NCBI GenBank assembly: GCA_948695535.1 | Contig: CAPRTS010000001.1 | Coordinates: forward strand, 1 to 64,000 | Origin: an uncultured Eubacteriales bacterium | GTDB taxonomy: Bacteria > Bacillota > Clostridia > Christensenellales > UBA1242 | Reading direction: 5' to 3' | Length of the DNA: 64,000 nt | In this document: one piece after another, positions 1 to 8,036 of the stretch | Layout of the letters: every line of letters starts with the position of its first letter | Numbering within the stretch: position 1 is the stretch's first letter | Position numbers and translations under genes: made by a program | Notes under the pieces: model-generated | Told to the model about the DNA's origin: nothing | Database searches by the model: none | What the model saw: only the letters and a program-made list of their open reading frames with translations

Positions 1-173
1 TGATCATTATTGTGATCGCGGTAGCGGCGTTCATTGGGGCATTGGTGGGCATTGGGCTGGTGGTGCGCAGTCACGACCGCACCCCCAAACCGGCCAAGGA
101 AAAGAGAACTAAGCAAAATAAAAAGAAACAAACGACCGTAGGTGACGGCAGTGACGTAACACCCAAAAACTAA
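1..173 (+). CDS. C-terminal end of a membrane-anchored protein (partial)
   Basis: The window opens inside a gene; the frame from base 3 reads 56 codons to a TAA at 171-173. The visible part is a hydrophobic segment of about 20 residues rich in Ile, Val, Ala and Gly, followed by a strongly basic tail (RSHDR, then several Lys runs). This topology (outside domain, one helix, basic cytoplasmic tail) is the same as at the C-termini of the surface proteins at 41355-45446 and 53756-54874, so it may be a third protein of that kind. That link is inference. The function cannot be told from the piece present. Confidence 0.6.
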   Translation, partial: IIIVIAVAAFIGALVGIGLVVRSHDRTPKPAKEKRTKQNKKKQTTVGDGSDVTPKN

Positions 174-182
174 CCACGAAAC

Positions 183-214
183 AAAAAAAGCCACCGGCAG
201 GGTGGCTCTTTTTT
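183..214. terminator. Bidirectional rho-independent terminator
   Basis: A 7-bp stem (AGCCACC / GGTGGCT) with a 5-base loop at 189-207 is followed by CTTTTTT and preceded by a run of A. It can therefore end transcription from the gene on the left and from the minus-strand gene on the right. Confidence 0.85.
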
Positions 215-233
215 GGCTATTAGCGATGAACAA

Positions 234-458
234 TTAGATGTTCAATAAACGCATAATGCGGCCGTTTAAGATCATCAAGACCAAGTCAATGATCCAAATG
301 ATGTTCCAACCTAACAACAGACGCAGGATACCGGCGACAATTTTGCCTTCCTGAATACGGGTTACCACACCGCAAATTAACGCGGTGATCGGAATGATCG
401 CCAAAATTACGCTAACCAGGTAACCCAGTCCGAAATAGTCTTTATTGCTTTTTGCCAT
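234..458 (-). CDS. Small two-helix membrane protein, unknown function
   Basis: This is a 74-residue protein starting MAKSNKDYFG. The ATG at 458 is chosen over an upstream in-frame ATG because an AGGAG site lies about 9 bases before it. Two hydrophobic segments (about residues 11-35 and 44-66) flank a short loop with VTRIQEGKI, and the tail ends in NGRIMRLLNI. No known family was recognised. It ends against a shared terminator and lies downstream of khpA, rpsP and ffh on the same strand, but with its own ribosome site and a 42-base gap, so it may be a tail member of that transcript. Confidence 0.7.
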   Translation of the reverse strand: MAKSNKDYFGLGYLVSVILAIIPITALICGVVTRIQEGKIVAGILRLLLGWNIIWIIDLVLMILNGRIMRLLNI

Positions 459-500
459 TTTAATTTTCTCCTTTTGTATTTTATTTATATGCACGATAGC

Positions 501-773
501 TTAGTAACTTGCGTCCGTAAATTCTTTACGGGGTGCACGGGCTTCGTCACCAATTTGGATAAAGTAACGTTTGCCGTCACGGCTGTTGCAGTTTTTCAAA
601 ATCGTGCGAATCGCGGTAACTGTGGCACCGCCTTTGCCGATGACACGACCCATGTCGCCGTCGGCAACTTTAACCTTGACCGTAATATTGTCACCATCAA
701 CGATGTCCTCCAAAACTACGGCTTCGGGTTTTTCTACTAAACTTTTTACAATCAGTTCAATAACTTGTTTCAT
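501..773 (-). CDS. khpA: KhpA-type KH-domain RNA-binding protein
   Basis: This 90-residue protein is a single KH domain (KhpA/YlqC family), which binds RNA with KhpB in Gram-positive bacteria and affects cell envelope and division. The central motif VIGKGG (the GxxG loop that grips RNA) is intact, preceded by the VKVADGDMGR strand typical of the family. Length matches the usual 75-90 residues, with a short basic C-terminal extension. It lies 10 bases downstream of rpsP on the same strand, the conserved order rpsP-khpA seen in Firmicutes, here without rimM and trmD next to it. Confidence 0.93.
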   Translation of the reverse strand: MKQVIELIVKSLVEKPEAVVLEDIVDGDNITVKVKVADGDMGRVIGKGGATVTAIRTILKNCNSRDGKRYFIQIGDEARAPRKEFTDASY

Positions 774-783
774 TTCTTTTTAA

Positions 784-1095
784 TTATTCCTTTTTTGTTG
801 CTTTTTTTGTTGTTTTTACTTCTTTTTTTCTTGTTGGCGTATACTTAGTCGGCTTGATTACGCCAGCCAGTTCCAACACTTTTTTTGCGGTCGGGGTCGG
901 GGTAGCGCCTTTATTCAGCCAACTTTGCGCCAATTCTTGATCGACCTTTACTGCTGCTGGTTCAACCAAGGGATTGTAAGTTCCGATAACTTCCAAGAAT
1001 TTACCGTCACGTGGTGACCGGCTGTCGGTAGCCACTACACGATAAAACGGGTTACCTTTGTCACCCAGTCTTGTCAGTCGTATCTTTACTGCCAT
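784..1095 (-). CDS. rpsP: Ribosomal protein bS16
   Basis: This 103-residue protein starts MAVKIRLTRLGDKG and carries the bS16 signature with SRSPRDGKFLEVIGTYNPL. It belongs to the small ribosomal subunit body. The ATG at 1095 is preferred over longer in-frame starts because AAGGAGGAG lies just upstream and the N-terminus then matches the family. The C-terminal tail is rich in Lys and Thr. It sits between ffh and khpA, 72 bases after ffh, as part of the ffh-rpsP-khpA transcription unit. Confidence 0.97.
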   Translation of the reverse strand: MAVKIRLTRLGDKGNPFYRVVATDSRSPRDGKFLEVIGTYNPLVEPAAVKVDQELAQSWLNKGATPTPTAKKVLELAGVIKPTKYTPTRKKEVKTTKKATKKE

Positions 1096-1167
1096 TCGTT
1101 GCTTTGCTCCTCCTTTTGTTAAATTTATTGCGTTGGGACTTACATCACTGTGGTGAACGCCCAAACT

Positions 1168-2478
1168 TTAACGTAATTTTAACTTACCACCTTTGTTGAC
1201 TTGTTTCATTAACAGTTTACTTTGTTCAAATTGTTTAAGCAACTGATTAACTTCTTGAATCGTAGTACCACTGCCAGTAGCAATGCGTTGCTTGCGACTG
1301 GATTTCAAAATTTCGGGGTTGGCACGTTCTTCGCTGGTCATGGATTGGATAATTGCTTTGTTGCGCGCCATCGCGGCTTCGTCCAGTTTACCAAATTTTA
1401 CCTTGCCTCCCATCGCACCGCCTAAACTTTCGAGCATTTCGTCTAAGTTGCCCATTTTTTTGACGTTATCAAATTGCACTAAAAAGTCTTCCAAAGTAAA
1501 CGCGTTACGCCGGAAAACATCTTGCAGGCGTTTCATTTCTTGCTCGTTAACCACGGTTTGAGCCTTCTCAATTACGGTTAACACGTCACCCATACCCAAA
1601 ATACGACGCGCAATGCGGTCGGGGTGGAACACTTCAATGTCGCCTAACTTTTCACCCGTACCGCAAAATTTAATCGGTTTGCCCGTTACGTAGCGAATGG
1701 ACATCGCGGCTCCGCCACGGGTGTCGCCGTCTAACTTGGTCAACAATACACCAGTAATGTCCAAAGTGTTGTTAAATTCGGTAGCCACGTTTACCGCGTC
1801 TTGCCCGGTCATTGCGTCCACGGTCAGCAAAATTTCGGTGGGTTTAACCGCTTTCTTAATCGCGCATAATTCTTGCATTAAATTTTGGTCGATATGTAAA
1901 CGCCCGGCGGTATCAATTATGACTGTGTCTAAATTGTTCGCCAAAGCGTGCTTAATACCATCTTGGGCGATTTTGACCGGATCCTTTTTACCACCTTCGT
2001 AGAAAGCCACGCCGGCGTTTTTCGCCACAATTTGCAACTGTTCAATCGCAGCGGGGCGGTAAATATCGTCGGCTACCAGCAACACGCGTTTGCCTTGACC
2101 TTTTAATAACTGACCTAACTTGCCACAGAAAGTGGTTTTGCCCGCACCTTGCAGCCCGGCCATCATAATTATGGTCGGTGGTTGCGGGGCGACCGCCAAC
2201 TTTTCGTTACCACCGCCCAGCAGTTCAGTCATCTGTTCGTGAACAATCTTAATAATCTGTTGGCCGGGAGTTAAGGACTGCATGACGCTTTCGCCCGTGC
2301 ATTTGGCGGATGTTTCGGCAATGAAGTTTTTAACCACGGCAATATTAACGTCGGCTTCTAACAAAGCCAACTTAATTTCACGCATGGCAGCTTTAATTTC
2401 TAATTCCGTCAGTTTACCACTGCGGGTCAACTTCGCAAAAATGTGCTTGAACTTGTCTGCTAAACTTGAAAATGCCAA
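1168..2478 (-). CDS. ffh: Signal recognition particle protein Ffh (SRP54)
   Basis: This 436-residue GTPase binds signal sequences and SRP RNA and hands ribosomes to FtsY at the membrane. Order: N domain (residues 1-90), G domain with GLQGAGKTT (near 108), DTAGR and TKLDGD, then a Met-containing M domain (from about 325) with the conserved end of the SRP-RNA binding region (SGTTIQEVNQLLKQF). Length is normal for the family. The start is a TTG at 2478 with GAGG about 8 bases upstream; there is no better ATG. A strong promoter lies just upstream (2499-2527). It is the first gene of the ffh-rpsP-khpA unit. Confidence 0.97.
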   Translation of the reverse strand: MAFSSLADKFKHIFAKLTRSGKLTELEIKAAMREIKLALLEADVNIAVVKNFIAETSAKCTGESVMQSLTPGQQIIKIVHEQMTELLGGGNEKLAVAPQPPTIIMMAGLQGAGKTTFCGKLGQLLKGQGKRVLLVADDIYRPAAIEQLQIVAKNAGVAFYEGGKKDPVKIAQDGIKHALANNLDTVIIDTAGRLHIDQNLMQELCAIKKAVKPTEILLTVDAMTGQDAVNVATEFNNTLDITGVLLTKLDGDTRGGAAMSIRYVTGKPIKFCGTGEKLGDIEVFHPDRIARRILGMGDVLTVIEKAQTVVNEQEMKRLQDVFRRNAFTLEDFLVQFDNVKKMGNLDEMLESLGGAMGGKVKFGKLDEAAMARNKAIIQSMTSEERANPEILKSSRKQRIATGSGTTIQEVNQLLKQFEQSKLLMKQVNKGGKLKLR

Positions 2479-2498
2479 CTCTAACCTCGCTCATTTGT

Positions 2499-2527
2499 AT
2501 TATCGTTCAGAATGCAGTTTTTGTCAA
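2499..2527 (-). promoter_or_regulatory. Sigma-A type promoter of ffh
   Basis: On the minus strand TTGACA (2522-2527) and GATAAT (2499-2504) are separated by 17 bases. Transcription would start near 2492, leaving a short leader that includes the ribosome site of ffh. Confidence 0.8.
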
Positions 2528-2581
2528 GGGAATGTTTGGTGCAGGTGAGAATAACAGCCGCGACATGGTGTGTTGGTGGTG

Positions 2582-2639
2582 TGGAGCGGGTGATACTCGC
2601 TGGCGCTCGTGCACCCACTCATTTTTACTGCGTAAAAAT
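2582..2639. repeat. Hairpin flanked by a copy of the tRNA-Gly 3' end
   Basis: The 13 bases TGGAGCGGGTGAT that form the 3' end of tRNA-Gly (2639-2651) occur again at 2582-2594. Between them are a perfect 8-bp inverted repeat with a 3-base loop (2621-2639, ATTTTTAC / GTAAAAAT) and a GC-rich segment. It may be a duplicated tRNA tail or a small repetitive element. Confidence 0.5.
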
Positions 2640-2712
2640 GGAGCGGGTGATCGGAATCGAACCGACGCTATCAGCTTGGAAGGCTGGAGTTCTACCATTG
2701 AACTACACCCGC
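2639..2712 (-). tRNA. tRNA-Gly (UCC)
   Basis: The minus strand reads GCGGGTGTAGTTCAATGG at the 5' end and closes with CACCCGC, T and an encoded CCA. The anticodon loop contains TCC and the T-arm reads GGTTCGATTCC. The 7-bp acceptor stem pairs fully. Confidence 0.96.
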
Positions 2713-2722
2713 GGAATAAATT

Positions 2723-2751
2723 ACTATAACACACTATTTTTTACTTGGCAA
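2723..2751 (-). promoter_or_regulatory. Promoter of tRNA-Gly
   Basis: TTGCCA (2746-2751) and TATAGT (2723-2728) lie 17 bases apart on the minus strand, 11 bases upstream of the tRNA. Confidence 0.75.
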
Positions 2752-2772
2752 GTCATCATTACTGGACATTAC

Positions 2773-3111
2773 TTACCAAACAATTTCGCCGTGCCATTGC
2801 AAAGTGCGTAAATCGATAAAATAGGCTTTCGCTCCGTAATACGGGGCAAGCAACAAACCTAAACCACTACCAAGTCCGAGTGCCAGTCCTAGTTTAACAC
2901 TGTAAACCAGTGTCGAATTCCGTATCTTATAAAAATAATACAATAAGGTTGGTGGTAAAAAGAACACCCAAATGCTGACAACAACGCAAGAACAAACCTT
3001 GTTTACGCCCCAAGCCAAAGATGCATCAAGGAAAAACAACCACACTGCGATTACGGTTAAGGTTATTGCCAGTAACAAGGTCGCAATTTTAGGTTTAATT
3101 TGGTGTTGCAT
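2773..3111 (-). CDS. Small integral membrane protein, unknown function
   Basis: From the ATG at 3111 this is a 112-residue protein with four hydrophobic stretches (about residues 9-27, 33-55, 68-90 and a short last one), so it is very likely an integral membrane protein. The third helix is Gly/Leu rich (GLALGLGSGLGLLL). No family was recognised. A longer version starting at a TTG (3180) would overlap the cardiolipin synthase gene by 17 bases; neither start has a good ribosome site, so the N-terminus is uncertain. Its closeness to the synthase gene suggests co-transcription. Confidence 0.6.
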   Translation of the reverse strand: MQHQIKPKIATLLLAITLTVIAVWLFFLDASLAWGVNKVCSCVVVSIWVFFLPPTLLYYFYKIRNSTLVYSVKLGLALGLGSGLGLLLAPYYGAKAYFIDLRTLQWHGEIVW

Positions 3112-3163
3112 GGTGCTATTGTAGTGGGTAATTGCCTTTTGGACAAATATTTTGCAGTCGGCT

Positions 3164-4699
3164 TTACAGCAACGGCGCAAAGATGTTGATAATCGAGCGG
3201 AAAAGTTTTTTCAGTAAATTGTCTTTGATATCGCCTTGGGTAATGGGTAGTGATTGTTGTTGCGAACGCAAAAAGTCGTCTTTGATGGTGGCGATAACCG
3301 GGTGATTATAGAGCCAGACGCCATTTTCGTAGTGGTGCACTAAACTGCGGTAATCCAAGTTGATGGTACCGACTATCGCGAATTGGTCGTCGCTGAGATA
3401 GGTTTTGGCGTGGATAAAGCCCGGGGCGTATTCAAAGATTTTGACACCGGCGGCCAGTAAGCGGTCGTAACTGTTGCGGGTCATCATGAAGACGGCTTTC
3501 TTGTCGGGAATGTGCGGGGTAATAATGCGCACGTCGACCCCGCGCAGGGCGGTATTTTCCAACGCAGCGGTCAGTTCGCCGTCGATGATTAAGTACGGGG
3601 TGGTAATGTAGACGTACTGCTGGGCGGAGTTCAACATGTTCATAATCGCGGTTTTGGCGACACGGCGGGGAAACAGTGGTTTGGGCCCGTCGCCGAACGG
3701 TAAGCAATAGCCCGTACTGGCAACTTGGTGGTGGCGGTAATAGGTAGCGAATGGTAAGGTGTTTTTATGGTCGTTAAGGCAATAGTCTACCAAAAACAAA
3801 CGGGTCATTTCGTCTACGGCGGCGCCCGTTAAGCGAATCGCAACGTCTTTCCAGTAGCCAAACCGTGGCACGCGGTTAATGTATTCATCGGCTAAATTGA
3901 TGCCACCGGTGTAGGCGATTTGGCCGTCAATAATGGTCATTTTGCGGTGGCAACGGTTATTAAATTCGTTATTGGCTTGGCCTTTTAATTTGCCAAAGGT
4001 GACCGCTTTGATGCCCATTTTTCGTAAGCGTTTATCATAGTTGCCGGGTAACTTAGTCATGCAACCAATGTCGTCGTAAACCACCCGCACTTCGACGTGC
4101 GCAGCGACCTTATCTTTTAAGATGTCAAGAATACTTTGCCAAAAAACGCCTTGTTCAATGATGAAGTAATCCAGAAAAATGAATTCCTTGGCCGTCCGCA
4201 AATCCGCCAGCAGTCGTTCGTGCATGGCTTCGCCACTGGGGAAGTATTCGACCGCGGTGTTAGTGTACAGTTTGGATCGCGATAAATTCTTTAAAGCGGT
4301 GGCTTGGGCGTAGGCGACCGGGTTTTGTTGCTGTAAAGTGGCTAAGTCAACACTATCGTCTTGGTCACATTGCAAATCTTGAATTTTTTGTAAGCCCTTT
4401 TGTTGGCGTTTGGAAATATTGCGGTTGTAAAACAGGAAGTAGGTCATGAAACCAATGATGGGAATTAACATCACGAAAAACAGCCACGGTACTTTGTAAT
4501 CGGGGTTGTCTTTGGCGTTAATGATGCCGACGGTGCAAACCATTTGGGTGATCACTACGGCAATATAGAAATAGGGCAGGTAAATCGTCAGCCAAATGAC
4601 TACGGCCAAAATCGTAACGTACTCGGCCAGCATCAAACTGATCGACAGTAAGTACCGGAAAGGTACGTAGGTGAATTTAACCTTCTGCTTTGGTTGCAC
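3164..4699 (-). CDS. cls: Cardiolipin synthase, phospholipase D type
   Basis: This membrane enzyme makes cardiolipin from phosphatidylglycerol. It has two N-terminal transmembrane helices and two PLD catalytic motifs, HRKMTIIDGQIAYTGG and HAKTYLSDDQFAIVGT, each with the HxK(x)4D core; both are intact. From a GTG at 4699 the protein has 511 residues, near the family norm. That start is chosen because an extended -10 box (TGGTATACT, hexamer 4706-4711) ends exactly 6 bases before it, which fits the leaderless pattern seen elsewhere in the window. A longer reading from a TTG at 4726 is possible. It follows the short-chain dehydrogenase closely on the same strand. Confidence 0.93.
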   Translation of the reverse strand: MQPKQKVKFTYVPFRYLLSISLMLAEYVTILAVVIWLTIYLPYFYIAVVITQMVCTVGIINAKDNPDYKVPWLFFVMLIPIIGFMTYFLFYNRNISKRQQKGLQKIQDLQCDQDDSVDLATLQQQNPVAYAQATALKNLSRSKLYTNTAVEYFPSGEAMHERLLADLRTAKEFIFLDYFIIEQGVFWQSILDILKDKVAAHVEVRVVYDDIGCMTKLPGNYDKRLRKMGIKAVTFGKLKGQANNEFNNRCHRKMTIIDGQIAYTGGINLADEYINRVPRFGYWKDVAIRLTGAAVDEMTRLFLVDYCLNDHKNTLPFATYYRHHQVASTGYCLPFGDGPKPLFPRRVAKTAIMNMLNSAQQYVYITTPYLIIDGELTAALENTALRGVDVRIITPHIPDKKAVFMMTRNSYDRLLAAGVKIFEYAPGFIHAKTYLSDDQFAIVGTINLDYRSLVHHYENGVWLYNHPVIATIKDDFLRSQQQSLPITQGDIKDNLLKKLFRSIINIFAPLL

Positions 4700-4742
4700 G
4701 TTACCAGTATACCAGCAATCGCGCAAAAATTATAGGTAATTA

Positions 4743-5531
4743 TTACAAATAGGCGCCAAAGTCGGTGACCAGAACTTGACCGGTAATCGGGGTAGCGGCG
4801 TCACTGGCTAAGAACAGAACGGTATTGGCAACTTCGGCCGGTTGGCAAGGACGGCAGTTACGTAAATCCGCGTGTTGCGCCATTTGCGCGAACATGGCTT
4901 GTTCCGTCTGTTTAATATCCATGCCTGTGGTCATCGGGGTAATGATCGAACCGGGGCAAACCACATTGCAACGGATATACGTCGGGGTTCCGGCGTAACG
5001 CAAAGCCACGTGCTTGGTAAAGGCGACTAACGCACCTTTGGTCGCCGAGTAGACCGCACCGCCGCAACCACGTAAGCCGGTAACCGACGCAATGTTAACA
5101 ATGCTGCCGCCGCCTTGTTTTTCCATTTGGGGTAAGACTGCCCGGGTAACTTGCATTGTGCCGCGTTGGTTGACCGCGACCACGCGTTCCAAGTCGCTGT
5201 CTAAATAATTGGCGGCCGAACGCAGGCCCGTATCCAAAACCCCTGCGTTGTTGACTAAAATGTCGATACGGCCAAATTGCTTAATTGCCGTCGCTACCAT
5301 GGTCTTAACCGCTGTGTCGTTGCTGATGTCGGTTTCGATTGCCAAAACGGTCACGGGGTAGTTTTGGCGAATTTGCTTTGCGACTTGTTCTAACTTCGCC
5401 TTACCGTGGGAGGCCAGTACCAAATTACAGCCCGCCGCGGCAAATTGTTCAGCGATTACTGCACCTAATCCCGACGAGGAGCCCGTCACGATTGCGACTT
5501 TATTAGTTAATTGCCAAGTTTGTAAATCCAT
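4743..5531 (-). CDS. Short-chain dehydrogenase/reductase (SDR)
   Basis: This 262-residue classical SDR uses NAD(P)H. Visible motifs: the nucleotide-binding TGSSSGLG near residue 16, NNAG near 92, the catalytic Ser in IASVTG and the YSATK pair near 160, then PGSIITPM. It resembles FabG-like and sugar or sterol dehydrogenases, and the substrate cannot be assigned. The ATG at 5531 is favoured because CATATA lies 6 bases upstream, the same spacing as other apparently leaderless genes; a longer reading begins at 5549. Three Cys near the C-terminus (NCRPCQP) are unusual but not diagnostic. Confidence 0.9.
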   Translation of the reverse strand: MDLQTWQLTNKVAIVTGSSSGLGAVIAEQFAAAGCNLVLASHGKAKLEQVAKQIRQNYPVTVLAIETDISNDTAVKTMVATAIKQFGRIDILVNNAGVLDTGLRSAANYLDSDLERVVAVNQRGTMQVTRAVLPQMEKQGGGSIVNIASVTGLRGCGGAVYSATKGALVAFTKHVALRYAGTPTYIRCNVVCPGSIITPMTTGMDIKQTEQAMFAQMAQHADLRNCRPCQPAEVANTVLFLASDAATPITGQVLVTDFGAYL

Positions 5532-5595
5532 ACTATGTATATGGCACAAATTACTTGTTTTGAAAACTGTTTTTAAGTAATTTTATGGTTAACTT

Positions 5596-6192
5596 TTATT
5601 CCCTGGTAAGGAAAGCGTCGGTGCTCGGCGTAACTTCCGTGGCGGTGGTAAGGGTGCAAGTGGTTTTTTTACGGGGCGTAGTGGTGGGAACCGTGTCGGG
5701 TGTCACCATTAACTTCCCGTTAAAACACAGTTCGCTGTGTCGGTCGTTGTAGTACCCGTGCAAGCGTTGTTCTAACTGCCAAGCGTGGCGGTTAATTAAG
5801 GGTTGGAACATGCCTAATTTGTAATCGGGAACGGTGAAAAACGGTCGGTCGGTGCCCAGTTCGCTAATCGCGGCGGTCACCATCTTTTCGCCAATGCCCA
5901 AAGAACGGTAGCCGTTGTTAATGACCAACGAGCAAAGTTTGCGTTCGGCTGGGGTGTTTTTTAAGCAGGCCATACCAATCACGTTGTAAGGACTGTTGTC
6001 CGCGTGTGCTAACAAAATATCGCGTTGCGGAGTGACTAAATCCGCCACTTGGACGTCGTAAAACCATTCGCGATAATTGGGGTAGTCCTCTTTCAGGTAG
6101 GCGGTTTGGTCGTACAGTTGGTCGATTAAACGGTGGTACAAATACGGGGGCAAGACTCCTTGGTAGCGTTTGATACTTTCAATTTGAATCAT
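5596..6192 (-). CDS. GNAT-family N-acetyltransferase
   Basis: This is a 198-residue protein. The middle carries the acetyl-CoA binding core of the GNAT fold (LCSLVINNGYRSLGIGEKMV, the R/QxxGxG/A loop), preceded by a strand with VIGMACL. The last 40 residues are Thr and Pro rich and probably disordered. The acceptor substrate is unknown. The start has AAGGGGG upstream. It stands alone between the dehydrogenase and a small gene on the same strand. Confidence 0.8.
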   Translation of the reverse strand: MIQIESIKRYQGVLPPYLYHRLIDQLYDQTAYLKEDYPNYREWFYDVQVADLVTPQRDILLAHADNSPYNVIGMACLKNTPAERKLCSLVINNGYRSLGIGEKMVTAAISELGTDRPFFTVPDYKLGMFQPLINRHAWQLEQRLHGYYNDRHSELCFNGKLMVTPDTVPTTTPRKKTTCTLTTATEVTPSTDAFLTRE

Positions 6193-6307
6193 TGGTATTA
6201 ACCCCCTTTTAACGTTGTTTGACGAATTTTTTTCTCATTCGCAAAGTAGCACAAACGTTAGGTTAAATGCAATAGGGTAACCCAAAAAAGTTGCCGAAAT
6301 TTTGGCC

Positions 6308-6334
6308 AAAAAATACCACCTAAGGTAAGGTGGT
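6308..6334 (-). terminator. Rho-independent terminator
   Basis: On the minus strand ACCACCT and AGGTGGT (6315-6334) form a 7-bp stem with a 6-base loop, followed by ATTTTTT. It lies directly after the stop of the small gene at 6337-6546. Confidence 0.8.
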
Positions 6335-6336
6335 AA

Positions 6337-6546
6337 TTAACGGGCAATTTCGTTAGCGTATTCTTGAACTTCTTGCATTTGACGCGCCAAAAATTTTAAT
6401 TGTTTGAAGTCGTCCATCGTTTCGCAAGCCAAGATTTGTTTCGGGGTAAAGTAGCAATCGTCGGCCACGGACTGGACAAAGCGGTTCTCCCAAGGCTTTT
6501 TCAAACTGTGGCTGGCGGGGTCGATGATGCAATTTTTGCGTTTCAT
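6337..6546 (-). CDS. Small hypothetical protein
   Basis: This is a 69-residue soluble protein starting MKRKNCIIDP; the ATG at 6546 has AAGGAGAG just upstream. It is charged, without a membrane segment, and the second half (MDDFKQLKFLARQMQEVQEYANEI) looks helical. No family was recognised. A plausible promoter lies upstream (TTGACT, 18 bases, TATCTT on the minus strand) and a terminator lies immediately downstream, so it is a single-gene unit. Confidence 0.65.
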   Translation of the reverse strand: MKRKNCIIDPASHSLKKPWENRFVQSVADDCYFTPKQILACETMDDFKQLKFLARQMQEVQEYANEIAR

Positions 6547-6699
6547 AGGGCTCTCCTTTTCTTGGTTACAAGATACCACTTGTCGCGGCAAAAAGTCAAG
6601 ATTTTTACGCAATTTAGGCCAGTGGCATAAGGAGTTAATTTAGGTGGGCTTGCACTCCATAATGTTCGTTTTCGATTATTAATTTTGATTTTACGGGAA

Positions 6700-7212
6700 T
6701 CAAAAATTATCTTTCTCGTTAACAAATTTCCAATCCAAAAAACTTGTTATGTGATATGATTTGATCCCATGCTTTTCAGCTTCTCTTAAGTGGGATAGGG
6801 TATCATCAACGAAAAGGCAATCATTCAAGGCAACCGAATGCTCATTACACCAAGAGATAATGCTTTTATATTTGGGAATATTTTCAAAAGTTAAAATTCT
6901 TTCAGTTATCATTGGATAATAATTATTAAGCCAAATATTTTTATCATCCATTTCTTTTTGAATCTGACAATGGGACATTATTATATTTTGTTTGGATCGA
7001 CAAGTAGCAATCACACTCTGCATAAATTTTGAAGGAAGTCTTTCAAGAAAAATTCCCTGCTCAATTTCTTCAACAGACATGCCATTATTGGTGCCCTTGG
7101 GATCGCCGACATGATCATTAAATCTATAAGCTGCTAAAGTCCCGTCTATATCCCAAAATATATATTTGTTTTTTGTATCAGCAACTGTAATCATACTCTT
7201 ATTATTGAACAT
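6700..7212 (-). CDS. HAD-superfamily hydrolase-like protein
   Basis: This is a 170-residue protein. The first HAD motif is seen as FWDIDGTLA (nucleophile Asp in DxDGT) near residue 20, and the fourth as CLFVDDTLSHLREAEKHGI near 132; the spacing suits a small HAD phosphatase without a large cap. A purine-rich GGGGAGAAAG site precedes the ATG at 7212. The gene is clearly richer in A and T than its neighbours and uses different codons, and it abuts tRNA-Thr, so recent transfer is likely (inference). The substrate is unknown. Confidence 0.75.
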   Translation of the reverse strand: MFNNKSMITVADTKNKYIFWDIDGTLAAYRFNDHVGDPKGTNNGMSVEEIEQGIFLERLPSKFMQSVIATCRSKQNIIMSHCQIQKEMDDKNIWLNNYYPMITERILTFENIPKYKSIISWCNEHSVALNDCLFVDDTLSHLREAEKHGIKSYHITSFLDWKFVNEKDNF

Positions 7213-7254
7213 GCGTTTTCTTTCTCCCCATAAGACTGCTTAGTTAGTTTTATT

Positions 7255-7330
7255 TGGAGCTGGTGGCGAGACTTGAACTCGCGACCTACGCATTACGAAT
7301 GCGTCGCACTACCAACTGTGCTACACCAGC
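7255..7330 (-). tRNA. tRNA-Thr (CGU)
   Basis: The minus strand begins GCTGGTGTAGCACAGTTGG and ends CACCAGC, T and an encoded CCA. The anticodon stem ACGCA/TGCGT closes a loop TTCGTAA, which gives anticodon CGT. The T-arm is GTTCAAGTC. Confidence 0.95.
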
Positions 7331-7342
7331 GGACAATGCAGT

Positions 7343-7372
7343 AGTATAACACACCAATCATGACCGACGCAA
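7343..7372 (-). promoter_or_regulatory. Promoter of tRNA-Thr
   Basis: TTGCGT (7367-7372) and TATACT (7343-7348) are 18 bases apart on the minus strand, just upstream of the tRNA. Confidence 0.65.
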
Positions 7373-7391
7373 GCCGAAAGTATACATAACT

Positions 7392-7991
7392 ATGCGGCGC
7401 TTGGCAAAATGGGGGTGGGGGGTGTTGGCGGTAGTCATCGCCTTAATCGTGGGTATCGTAACCTTGGTTAATCCCGTGGTCTTTGCTTATGCTAGCGCCC
7501 AGTTAGACGCGATTACCGTGCAAGCGTTAAACGCCGGGGTCGCCGACGTAGTAACCACGGAAACTTATCCGCAACTGACCGATGTTCGTCGCGATAACCA
7601 AGGCGTAATCACCAGTATTACCGCGGACGCTATCGCCATGAACCGTATTGCTGCCCAAGTATCAACCGCCGCCCAAAAGCATTTGATCGCGATGGGTAAC
7701 ACCGGCGTACCGATTCCGGTGGGTACTTTTTCGGGCTTACCCATTTTAGTGGGCAAAGGCTGGCCGGTTATGGTCAAGGTAAACTTGGTCGGGGCAGTAA
7801 ATTGTCGTTTTGATTCCACTTTGGCGTCGGCGGGGATTAACCAAACGCAACACAAAGTAATTTTGTCTTTGGACGCAGTTGTTGACGTAATCTTACCTTT
7901 GGGACAACGCCGTACTCAAATTGCGGTACAAATGTTGTTTGCCGATAGTATTATCGTTGGCAAAGTGCCCGAGTTCATGTTAACCGCATAG
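7392..7991 (+). CDS. yunB: YunB-like sporulation protein
   Basis: This is a 199-residue protein with an N-terminal membrane anchor (residues 9-32). It matches the YunB pattern: a DNQGVITSITAD strand, then AMNRIAAQVS, IPVGTFSGLPIL.GKG, VNLVGAVNCRF, the hallmark AGINQTQHKVIL and the closing IIVGKVPEFM. In Bacillus YunB is made in the mother cell under sigma E and is needed for efficient sporulation; its biochemistry is unknown. This is the strongest sign that the organism makes spores. No ribosome site is visible; a TATACA-like box lies 5 bases before the ATG, so the mRNA may be leaderless. Confidence 0.85.
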   Translation: MRRLAKWGWGVLAVVIALIVGIVTLVNPVVFAYASAQLDAITVQALNAGVADVVTTETYPQLTDVRRDNQGVITSITADAIAMNRIAAQVSTAAQKHLIAMGNTGVPIPVGTFSGLPILVGKGWPVMVKVNLVGAVNCRFDSTLASAGINQTQHKVILSLDAVVDVILPLGQRRTQIAVQMLFADSIIVGKVPEFMLTA

Positions 7992-8036
7992 AATGAAGTA
8001 GCCCTGCTTTACGGGGTAACAAGGAGGAAAAACAAG

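Noticed and set aside
2582..2651. Prophage attachment site at tRNA-Gly
   Set aside because: The two copies are only 57 bases apart and nothing resembling an integrase or phage gene lies between or near them.
2507..2811. Open frames over tRNA-Gly and its flanks
   Set aside because: They cross the tRNA on either strand and have no start signals.
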